Of a stretch of 64,000 bases of DNA, positions 57,462-64,000 are shown one piece after another. Position 1 is the stretch's first letter; every line of letters starts with the position of its first letter. The notes beneath the pieces were generated by a model. The model ran no database searches and had not been told where the DNA came from. It saw only the letters and a list, made by a program, of their open reading frames with translations. The DNA comes from Amycolatopsis sp. (GTDB taxonomy: Bacteria > Actinomycetota > Actinomycetes > Mycobacteriales > Pseudonocardiaceae): positions 1 to 64,000 of the forward strand of contig NZ_JAODNM010000140.1 in NCBI RefSeq assembly GCF_025464955.1, given 5' to 3'. The position numbers and the translations under genes are program-made.

Positions 57462-58459
57462 TTAGGGGCGGGTGACGGAGACGGCGACGGGGTGGGAGTC
57501 GGCTCTGGGGAAGGCGGTGTCGGAGGGGCCGGGGGCGGCGGGGTCAGGGTGTACAGCAACAGGTTCGGCGTTCCGGCAGGGACGCCGGTGAGCGCACCGG
57601 GAGTCGCCGCGGCCACGAGGGCCTTGCAGACGTCCGCTGGGCTCGCGTCCGGGTGCAACGAGCGGTACAACGCCGCCGCGCCGACGACGTACGCCGCCGC
57701 GACGGATGTCCCAGACCGAGTGCTCGACGCTGTCGAGCCGGCAGTGAGCGACGGGACATCGACACCCGGCGCGTAGAGATCGACACCGGCGCCGAAGTTC
57801 GAGTTGGCAGCGACCTTGTCACTCGTGTCGCTCGCACCGACCGTCAGCGCCTCGGACACCCGCGCCGGCGAGTACCCGCTGACGTCGGCAGACTGCCCGC
57901 CGGCCGGCACCGCGACCGGCATGACCGCCGCGAGCCCCTGAACGGCCGTGTCGAGCTGGGCGTTCGGGACCCCGCCGATGCCGAGCAGCGCGACCGCGGG
58001 TTGCTGCGCGTTCTTGGTGACCCAGTCGATGGCGGCGAGGATGCTGTCGATCGAACCGCCGCCCTGCTGGTCGATCACCCGCACCGGCACGATGTGGACG
58101 CCCTTCGCCAGCCCGTACGTCGCGCCGCCGATGATGCCCGCGAGGTGCGTGCCGTTGCCGTTGGGATCGGCCGTCGCGGGCGTGCCGTCGACGAAGTCCT
58201 TGCCCGCCTCGACCCGGCCGCCGAAATCGGCCTGTTTGGCCTCGACCCCGCTGTCGATGACATACGCCGTGACGTCGTCGGCGGTCGTTTCGTAGTGGTA
58301 CGACTGGTCGACGCCCTTGCGCTGGTCGACCCGGTCGAGTCCCCAGCTGGGCGGATTCGCCTGAACCCCGACCGCGGCGTTCGCCGGTATCGCGACCGCG
58401 GTGGCCACCACCGCCGAGACGCCGATGGCCAGGAAACCCTGTTTCAGTCGAATAGTCAT
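57455..58459 (-). CDS. Secreted S8 subtilisin-like peptidase with altered oxyanion residue
   Basis: 334 residues: signal peptide (1-28), catalytic D69 (AYVIDSGV), H105 (NGNGTHLAG) and S252 (RSGTSVAAAYVVGAA), and a Pro/Thr/Ser tail for wall contact. The oxyanion-hole asparagine, normally in AAGN before the YSPA motif, is replaced: the sequence reads PAGGQSADVSGYSPA. Activity may be low or the protein may bind rather than cut. The stop codon is inside R1 copy f. It converges on the larger peptidase gene. Confidence 0.86.
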   Translation of the reverse strand: MTIRLKQGFLAIGVSAVVATAVAIPANAAVGVQANPPSWGLDRVDQRKGVDQSYHYETTADDVTAYVIDSGVEAKQADFGGRVEAGKDFVDGTPATADPNGNGTHLAGIIGGATYGLAKGVHIVPVRVIDQQGGGSIDSILAAIDWVTKNAQQPAVALLGIGGVPNAQLDTAVQGLAAVMPVAVPAGGQSADVSGYSPARVSEALTVGASDTSDKVAANSNFGAGVDLYAPGVDVPSLTAGSTASSTRSGTSVAAAYVVGAAALYRSLHPDASPADVCKALVAAATPGALTGVPAGTPNLLLYTLTPPPPAPPTPPSPEPTPTPSPSPSPAPNS

Positions 58460-58521
58460 GCCATGCGTCTACCCCGCATGATCACCCGGGACAACTCGAA
58501 GATGTCCCTCGAACGGGTTAG

Positions 58522-58704
58522 TCACCCCACGTTGTCACCGCAGACGCCACGTCGGTCCTGCGTTTTCAGCGCCAGGCTGAGAAAGAAGATGCCGCCCGCC
58601 GCGGCGAGAATGGTCACCGCGGACCAGCCGAGCCGCGTGAAACCCTGCGAACCGTTGGTACCCAAAGCGAACACGACCTCGAACACCGAAGCGATGTCCC
58701 ACAC
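58522..58704 (-). CDS. Small predicted membrane protein
   Basis: About 60 residues if started at GTG 58704 (VWDIASVFEVVFALG); longer starts run into R2/R3 repeat DNA. It has one good membrane helix (WSAVTILAAAGGIFFLSLAL) and a basic C-terminus (KTQDRRGVCG). GC-ending codons dominate, which supports coding, but no ribosome site is seen. Unknown function; could also be chance. Confidence 0.35.
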   Translation of the reverse strand: MWDIASVFEVVFALGTNGSQGFTRLGWSAVTILAAAGGIFFLSLALKTQDRRGVCGDNVG

Positions 58705-58741
58705 TGACGGAACCGAGTCCCACGCCCGGTTCCGCCACCAC

Positions 58742-58763
58742 CGCAACTCGACGGCGACTTGCG
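58742..58763. repeat. R2 palindrome, copy f (GACTTG variant)
   Basis: CGCAACTCG, ACGG, CGACTTGCG, with CACCAC before it, as in copy b at 12641. An R3-type CGAGTCCCAC lies at 58714-58723. It is in the gap upstream of the small membrane protein and downstream of recG. Confidence 0.82.
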
Positions 58764-58824
58764 CGCCCCCACGTCCACCCGGCCGATGCCCGCCGCGGCC
58801 AGCGTTAAGGTGAGCGTCCCTGAG

Positions 58825-60981
58825 CTAGGTCTTTTCCAGGTACTCCGCGCGGTCGGAATCGACGACGTCGGCGATCATGTGCGCCAGGCCGGGGTACGCG
58901 GCCAGCGCGGGGTCCTTCGTGACGATCTCCTGCGAGCGCTCCCTGGCCTCGGCGATGACTTCCTCGTCGCGCAGCAGCGAAAGCAGCTTCAGCCCGGACT
59001 TCTTGCCGGACTGCGTCGAGCCCAGAATGTCGCCTTCGCGACGTAGTTCGAGGTCCATCCGCGACAGTTCGAATCCGTCCGTTGTGGACTCGACGGCGGC
59101 CAGTCGCTCGCGGGTCGTGGTGCCGTCCAGGGTTTCGGTGACCAGCAGGCAGAGCCCTGGCACACTCCCCCGGCCGACCCGGCCACGCAGCTGGTGGAGC
59201 TGGCTGACCCCGAACCGGTCGGCGTCCATGATCACCATCGCCGTCGCGTTCGGCACGTTGACCCCGACCTCGATCACCGTGGTCGCCACCAGCACGTCCA
59301 GCTTCCCGGCGGTGAAAGCCCGCATCACGGTGTCCTTCTCGTCGCTCGGCATCCGGCCGTGCAGGATGCCGAGACGCAGGCCGCTGAGCGCGCCGTTTTC
59401 CAGCTCCTGCGCGACGTCGAGCACCGCGAGCGGCGGCCGTTTGTCGCCCTTGTCGGACGCGGGTTCGTCACCGATCCGCGGGCAGACGATGTACGCCTGA
59501 TGCCCCTTGCCGACCTCTTCGGTGACCCGCTGCCACACCCTGTCCAACCAGGCGGGCTTTTCCGCGACGGGGACGACCGTGGTCGCGATCGGCGAGCGCC
59601 CGACCGGCATCTCACGCAGCGACGAGACCTCCAAGTCGCCGTAGACGGTCATCGCGACCGTGCGCGGAATCGGGGTCGCGGTCATGACCAGGACGTGCGG
59701 GCTGGTCGAATCCGCGCCGCGCGAGCGCAGGGCGTCGCGCTGTTCGACACCGAACCGGTGCTGCTCGTCGACGACGACAAAACCCAGCTCGGCAAACGAA
59801 ACCGTGTCCTGGATGATCGCGTGCGTGCCGACGATGATCCCGGCCGCGCCGCTCACCGTGTCGAGCAGCGCCTGCTTACGTTCCTTGGCGCCCATCGACC
59901 CCGTCAGCAGCGTGACCTTCGTGGCGTTGTCGGCGGCGCCGAGCTCACCAGCCTGGCCGATGTCGCCGAGCATCTCGCGCAGCGAGCGGGCGTGCTGCGA
60001 AGCGAGGACTTCGGTCGGCGCGAGCATCGCGGCCTGCCGGCCCGAATCGACGACCTGCAGCATCGCGCGCAGCGCCACGACGGTCTTGCCGCTCCCGACC
60101 TCACCCTGCAGCAACCGGTTCATCGGGTGCGTGCCGGACAGGTCCCGCGCAAGGACGTCGCCGATCTCCCGCTGACCCGCTGTCAGCTCGAACGGCAGCC
60201 GCTTGTCGAAAGCGTCGAGCAGGCCGCCGTCCTTGTGCGGGTTGCCGACGGCCGGCCGTGAGATCGCGGAATGCCTACGCTGCGCGAAAATCAGCTGGAC
60301 GGCCATCGCTTCGTCCCACTTGAGCCGCTTGCGCGCGTTCTCGAGCTGGGCCCAGTCGGCGGGGCGGTGGATGTTGCGCATCGCGTCTTCGAGCCCGGCG
60401 AACCCGTAGCGCTTCAGCAGCTCCGGCGGCATCGGGTCCTCGACGACGTCGAGCGTATCCAGCACCTGTCGTACGCATTTGACGATCGACCAGGTCGGCA
60501 CGCCCTGCGCGGCCGGATACACCGGGATCATCTCGGCCAGGAACGTCTCCATGGCGCTGGGATCGGCCTCGTCGTCGATCAGCTCGTACTCGGGGTTGGC
60601 CAGCTGCAGGTTGTCGCGGAAAACGGTGACCTTGCCGGCGAACAGGCCGCTTTTGCCGATCACCAGGCCCTTGGAGTGCTTGGCCGCCTGGTTGAAGAAG
60701 GCGCACGAGAGCCGACGGCGGCCGTCGGTGATCACCACTTCCAGCAGGTTGCCGTACCTGGCCTTCATCGGGCGCGAGGTGACCTTCTCGATCCTGGCCA
60801 TCACCGTGACGTGCTCGCCGATCTCGAGGCCGGCGATGTCGGTCAGCTCACCGCGCTCGGCATAGCGGCGCGGATAGTGCCGCAGCAGGTCGCTGACGGT
60901 GTGGATGTCGAGCGACCCGGCCAGCGCCTTCGCGGTCTTGGCACCCAGCAGCGGTGTCAGCTCGTCGCGCAACGCACTCAC
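58825..60981 (-). CDS. recG: ATP-dependent DNA helicase RecG
   Basis: Branched-DNA helicase that remodels stalled replication forks and Holliday junctions. 718 residues: N-terminal wedge/OB domain (HYPRRYAERGELTDIAGLEIGEHVTV in adjacent parts), Walker A GEVGSGKTVVALRA, DEQH box (VVDEQHRFG), motif III TATPIPRT, and the C-terminal QLHQLRGRVGRG. GTG start (60979-60981), four bases after the stop of the DAK2 gene. Confidence 0.96.
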   Translation of the reverse strand: MSALRDELTPLLGAKTAKALAGSLDIHTVSDLLRHYPRRYAERGELTDIAGLEIGEHVTVMARIEKVTSRPMKARYGNLLEVVITDGRRRLSCAFFNQAAKHSKGLVIGKSGLFAGKVTVFRDNLQLANPEYELIDDEADPSAMETFLAEMIPVYPAAQGVPTWSIVKCVRQVLDTLDVVEDPMPPELLKRYGFAGLEDAMRNIHRPADWAQLENARKRLKWDEAMAVQLIFAQRRHSAISRPAVGNPHKDGGLLDAFDKRLPFELTAGQREIGDVLARDLSGTHPMNRLLQGEVGSGKTVVALRAMLQVVDSGRQAAMLAPTEVLASQHARSLREMLGDIGQAGELGAADNATKVTLLTGSMGAKERKQALLDTVSGAAGIIVGTHAIIQDTVSFAELGFVVVDEQHRFGVEQRDALRSRGADSTSPHVLVMTATPIPRTVAMTVYGDLEVSSLREMPVGRSPIATTVVPVAEKPAWLDRVWQRVTEEVGKGHQAYIVCPRIGDEPASDKGDKRPPLAVLDVAQELENGALSGLRLGILHGRMPSDEKDTVMRAFTAGKLDVLVATTVIEVGVNVPNATAMVIMDADRFGVSQLHQLRGRVGRGSVPGLCLLVTETLDGTTTRERLAAVESTTDGFELSRMDLELRREGDILGSTQSGKKSGLKLLSLLRDEEVIAEARERSQEIVTKDPALAAYPGLAHMIADVVDSDRAEYLEKT

Positions 60982-60985
60982 TTGG

Positions 60986-62596
60986 TCACTCCACCCCGAT
61001 CAGCAGCACCGCGTCCGGCTGGCCACCCGGATAGCTCGCCAGCTCCACTTCAGGATGCTCCAGTCTCAACTGCTCTCCCAACTCCAGGTGCACGTTGACC
61101 GGCGCGTCCACCCCGGTGAGCACCGTGACCAGCTCACCACCGACGGCGAGCATCCGGTTCAGCACGTTCATCGCGGCGGCGACCAGATTGGTTTCCGACG
61201 CCGGCGCGGGCTCGATGACCACGACCTCGCCGTCGACCAGGCCGATGACGTCACCGGCCTGCGCCCGGCCGACCCAGGTCAGCGACTCCTCGCGCGAAAT
61301 GAGCAGCTCCCCGCGCCTGGTCGCGGCAGCCGCTTCGGCCATCGCGACGACGTCGTCGTTGGTGCGCCGCTGCGGATCGTGGACGGCCAGCGCGGCGAGT
61401 ACCTGCACCGGCGACACGCACGGGATGACCACGACGTCGTGATCGCCGGCCATGGCGTGCCCGGCCGCCGCGTCGGCCACCGCGGTGAGCTCGATCCCAG
61501 CCGGGAGCAGCGTCACATGGCGGCCGTCGGACTCGGTGATGATGCCGAGCATGTCCTCCACGCTCGGGACCTCACCGGCCGGGACAGCGAGCACGCCGAC
61601 ACCTTCGGCGCGGAGCAGTTCGGCGAGCGCGCCACCGTGCACCACCGCGATGACCGACCGGTCCACCCCGCCACCGACCTCGACGGGCGTGGGAGTGATC
61701 AGCGGTTCCACCCGGATCTTGCGGAGCCTGCCCGCGTCGATCCCCGCCTCGATAGCGGCGCCGATATCCGCGCAGTGCACGTGAACGGCGTGGCTGCCGG
61801 CCCCGTCACCGGCCACCGTCACGCTGTCGCCGAGCCCGGACAGCGCCTTCCGCAACGCGAGCAAGGCTGCCTGCTCGACACCGGCGACAGCGTCGTCAAC
61901 GTCCAGCAGGTACATGACCTCCCAGGCGTGTGGTGCGGGAGCGGCGTGGACGTGGGTATGCGCGTCGAGCGGGCGCGACGGCGGCTCGGTGGTGGTGCCG
62001 ATGATCACGCAGACGAGCGCGTCGAGCACGGCGACCAAGCCGCGGGCCCCGGCGTCGACCACCCCGGCCTTGGCCAGGACGGGCAGCTGCTCAGGGGTGC
62101 GCTCGAGGGCGGTCGACGCGACCGCTGCGGCCCGCACAGCGACGTCTTCGAGTGCGCCGGTCTCTCCCTTGACCGCCGCTGCGACGGCGTGGAGGACGGT
62201 GAGCACGGTTCCCGCGACGGGCCTGGTCACCGCGCCTGTGGCGACGCCGTCGGCGTGCACGAGCGCGGCCGCGAGACCGGCGCCGTCGAGTGGCCCGCCG
62301 GTGGCCGCCGACTCGGCGAAACCACGCAGGACCTGGGACATGATGACCCCGGAGTTGCCGCGGGCGGCCGCCACCGCACCCTTCGCCAGCACGCCGAGCG
62401 CCTCGGCGGCCGTCGCCGGTTCGGCGCCGGCCAGTTCGTCCCGCGCGCCGGCCATCGTGTGCAGCAGGTTCGACCCGGTGTCGGAGTCCGCGACCGGATA
62501 GACGTTGATGCCATTGATGGCCGGACGCAGCACGTCCAGGCTGTGCACAAAGGCGTCAGCCCAGGCGGATACCGCCACCGTGTCCATCACCCGCAC
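60986..62596 (-). CDS. DAK2-domain protein (FakA/YloV-like)
   Basis: 536 residues. The N-terminal DhaL/DAK2 kinase domain has NGINVYPVADSDTGSNLLHT and GARGNSGVIMSQ, the acidic metal/ATP loops of the family. The C-terminal half is the DegV-like/YloV middle and end domains. FakA proteins phosphorylate fatty acids bound to a FakB partner; no FakB is in the window. The start is GTG 62596 with GGAGG six bases upstream. It stands directly before recG, its normal position. Confidence 0.88.
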   Translation of the reverse strand: MRVMDTVAVSAWADAFVHSLDVLRPAINGINVYPVADSDTGSNLLHTMAGARDELAGAEPATAAEALGVLAKGAVAAARGNSGVIMSQVLRGFAESAATGGPLDGAGLAAALVHADGVATGAVTRPVAGTVLTVLHAVAAAVKGETGALEDVAVRAAAVASTALERTPEQLPVLAKAGVVDAGARGLVAVLDALVCVIIGTTTEPPSRPLDAHTHVHAAPAPHAWEVMYLLDVDDAVAGVEQAALLALRKALSGLGDSVTVAGDGAGSHAVHVHCADIGAAIEAGIDAGRLRKIRVEPLITPTPVEVGGGVDRSVIAVVHGGALAELLRAEGVGVLAVPAGEVPSVEDMLGIITESDGRHVTLLPAGIELTAVADAAAGHAMAGDHDVVVIPCVSPVQVLAALAVHDPQRRTNDDVVAMAEAAAATRRGELLISREESLTWVGRAQAGDVIGLVDGEVVVIEPAPASETNLVAAAMNVLNRMLAVGGELVTVLTGVDAPVNVHLELGEQLRLEHPEVELASYPGGQPDAVLLIGVE

Positions 62597-62729
62597 CCGT
62601 AACCTCCAAGCTGGTCAAGGGCAGGGTATCGACCCGGTTCGGGCCGCCTGAAACGCGCTGGTTACTATGTTCAAGTTGCCCGGTGATCTGGGCTGAACAT
62701 CTCTTTCACTGATCTTAAAGGAGTTCGAC

Positions 62730-62921
62730 GTGGCTGCCGTGTGCGACGTCTGTGCCAAGGGACCCGGCTTCGGCAAGTCGGTCTCGCACTCCCACCGTCG
62801 TACCAACCGTCGGTGGAACCCGAACATCCAGACCGTGCACGCCAAGATCGGTCTGTCGCAGCGTAAGCGCATGAACGTGTGCACCTCCTGCATCAAGGCC
62901 GGCAAGGTCGTGCGCGGCTGA
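62730..62921 (+). CDS. rpmB: 50S ribosomal protein bL28
   Basis: 63 residues from GTG 62730 with AAAGGAG upstream. Zinc-type L28: CDVC near the start and CTSC near the end, with HSHRRTNRRWNPNIQ between. Divergent from the DAK2 gene. Followed at once by a strong intrinsic terminator. Confidence 0.97.
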   Translation: MAAVCDVCAKGPGFGKSVSHSHRRTNRRWNPNIQTVHAKIGLSQRKRMNVCTSCIKAGKVVRG

Positions 62922-62935
62922 GTTCAGCCGTCACT

Positions 62936-62971
62936 AATGGCGAGTGCCCACGGGCACTCGCCATTTTTTTT
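62936..62971 (+). terminator. Intrinsic terminator of rpmB
   Basis: AATGGCGAGTGCCC (62936-62949) pairs with GGGCACTCGCCATT (62952-62965), then eight T residues (62964-62971). A long GC stem with a U tract, 15 bases after the rpmB stop. The clearest textbook terminator in the window. Confidence 0.95.
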
Positions 62972-63091
62972 GCGCCGCGTGTCCGGTGAGGGCCGAGCCC
63001 CGACACCCCCGCCGGGGGGCAAGCCCCCGGACCCCCGCACGTCGTCGCGTCACCCACACGCGTCACCCCTGTAACCCACGTCACCAAGAAC

Positions 63092-63113
63092 GGCACTTTT
63101 GTACTTTTGTGCC
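63092..63113. repeat. R4 element, copy b
   Basis: GGCACTTTTGT followed by ACTTTTGTGCC: a direct repeat of CTTTTGT within a GGCAC/GTGCC frame. A further CACAAAAGTGCCC is at 63357-63369, so two R4 elements face each other across the R3 group. Confidence 0.55.
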
Positions 63114-63141
63114 CTGCTTGAGCTCTCAACCAGGGCACGGT

Positions 63142-63260
63142 GTGGGACTCGCCGGTCTGACTGTGGGACTCGCCCACACTGAACGTGGGACTCGCACAGC
63201 ACGTCGGCGAGTCCCACACTCCGGCCCGGCGAGTCCCACGTTCAAACCGACGAGTCCCAC
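63142..63260. repeat. R3 repeat group, copy b (three direct and three inverted units)
   Basis: GTGGGACTCGC at 63142, 63163 and 63185, then GCGAGTCCCAC at 63207 and 63229 and CGAGTCCCAC at 63251. The units are 21-22 bases apart, three in each direction, giving a large imperfect palindrome of about 120 bases. The TGAACGTGGGACTCG unit also occurs at 31636. Confidence 0.85.
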
Positions 63261-63383
63261 AGTCACCACCAGCCGACCACACCCACTGACCTCAGGAACC
63301 TCACCAGCCACACCGACACCACTGAGGCGTCGCGGACCCACATACGACACAAGAGCCACAAAAGTGCCCAGCTCTGCCGGGTG

Positions 63384-64000
63384 CTAGGGGAGCTTCCAGT
63401 CGACGGGGGAAGCGCCTTGGGACGCGAGGAGTTCGTTCGCGCGGCTGAAGGGCTTCGAGCCCCAGAATCCGGCGTGCGCCGAAAGCGGGCTCGGGTGAGC
63501 CGACTCGATGCACGGGACGTCGCCCAGCATCGGCTTGAGGTTGCGGGCGTTGCGGCCCCACAGGATCGCCACCATCGGCTCGTCCCGCGCGACGAGGGCT
63601 TTGATCGCCTGCTCGGTGACGTCTTCCCAGCCCTTGCCCTGGTGCGAGTTCGACTTGCCGGGCTGGACCGTCAGTGCCCTGTTCAGCAGCAGGATCCCCT
63701 GCTCGGCCCACGGCGTCAGGTCCCCGTTCGACGGCAGCGGATGGCCGAGATCGTCGGTGTACTCCTTGTAGATGTTGACCAGGCTCTTCGGGATCGGCCG
63801 GACGTCCGGCGCCACCGAAAAGCTCAGCCCGACGGCGTGGCCGGGGGTCGGGTACGGGTCCTGGCCGACAATCAGCACCCGCACGTCGTGAAACGGCTGC
63901 TTGAACGCCCGCAGCACGTGTTCCCCGGCCGGCAGGTAGGTGCGGCCCGCGGCGATCTCCGCCCGGAGGAACTCCCCCATCGCGCTGACCTGGGCGGCCA
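63384..64000 (-). CDS. ung: Uracil-DNA glycosylase (N-terminus beyond window end)
   Basis: Family 1 UNG that removes uracil from DNA. The catalytic GQDPYPTPGHAVGLSFSV and the HPSPLSAHAGFWGSKPFS motif are present. The visible in-frame Met at 63980 is not taken as the start: the frame stays open to base 64000 (AAQVSAMGEFLRAE) and UNG proteins have about 25 more residues before this point. So the gene is cut by the window edge. Confidence 0.95.
   Translation of the reverse strand, partial: AAQVSAMGEFLRAEIAAGRTYLPAGEHVLRAFKQPFHDVRVLIVGQDPYPTPGHAVGLSFSVAPDVRPIPKSLVNIYKEYTDDLGHPLPSNGDLTPWAEQGILLLNRALTVQPGKSNSHQGKGWEDVTEQAIKALVARDEPMVAILWGRNARNLKPMLGDVPCIESAHPSPLSAHAGFWGSKPFSRANELLASQGASPVDWKLP

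Larger units (their letters stand above)
62972..63383. other. Repeat-filled intergenic region between rpmB and ung
   Basis: About 410 bases without a gene. It holds R4 elements (63092-63113 and 63354-63369) around a group of R3 repeats (63142-63260). The frames across it are short and repetitive and are not believed. Confidence 0.7.

Noticed and set aside
63142..63260. The R3 group as a CRISPR array
   Set aside because: Units are only 10-11 bases, half of them inverted, with 10-11 base gaps. No cas genes are nearby.

Overview
The window is very GC-rich DNA with dense gene packing, many GTG and TTG starts and frequent ATGA/GTGA gene overlaps. It carries a backbone known from actinobacteria: ung, rpmB, a DAK2 gene, recG, pyc, rsmD, coaD, a SepIVA-like gene, yceD, rpmF, rnc and mutM. 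From memory this is the order of the Mycobacterium tuberculosis Rv2976c to Rv2924c block, with extra genes inserted. The mce locus, HelR-like protein, 13E12/DUF222 HNH protein and the style of the intergenic repeats point to Pseudonocardiaceae, most likely Amycolatopsis; that genus call is inference.

Region 0-6.6 kb is one minus-strand operon, gcvP-gcvT-gcvH-glyA-lipA. It is headed by a -10-like box and a tandem glycine riboswitch whose expression platform seems to hide the gcvP Shine-Dalgarno sequence. The operon holds P, T and H proteins, the folate partner enzyme and the lipoyl synthase that completes GcvH. Region 6.8-9.8 kb has a GntR/FadR regulator divergent from an NCS1 permease and a hydantoin-racemase-like enzyme, with a double operator between them. 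Region 9.8-12.3 kb has an S1-domain protein and an HNH protein separated by a cluster of palindromes. Region 12.7-17.0 kb is a glutamylated-polyamine catabolic operon (GS-like ligase, gamma-glutamyl hydrolase, aldehyde dehydrogenase, SDR).

Region 17-31.5 kb is mostly housekeeping: an amidohydrolase, stress and hydrolase genes, a PadR/HAAS membrane pair, mutM-rnc-rpmF-yceD-sepIVA, an ECF sigma factor with a membrane partner, an exported tandem RNase Sa-type protein, coaD, rsmD, a HelR-like RNA polymerase motor and a luciferase-like oxidoreductase. Region 32-47 kb is a complete mce import locus (two YrbE permeases, six Mce proteins, two Mce-associated membrane proteins). It is followed by three secreted beta-rich proteins, a secreted RCC1 propeller and a PucR-type regulator. 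Region 47-58.5 kb holds an SDR gene remnant, an arginase-family enzyme, pyruvate carboxylase, a TrmB/LuxR-like regulator and two convergent secreted serine peptidases. Region 58.8-64 kb is recG, the DAK2 gene, rpmB with a clear terminator, and ung cut by the window end.

Three or four families of short palindromic repeats are scattered between genes. R1 has CTCGTGAGTGTTCC-type arms in six copies, all directly at gene 3' ends. R2 has CGCAACTCG/CGAGTTGCG arms in six copies. R3 contains GTGGGACTCG and R4 contains CACAAAAGTGCCC. These repeats and the extended mce locus with its secreted companions are the least explained parts of the window.
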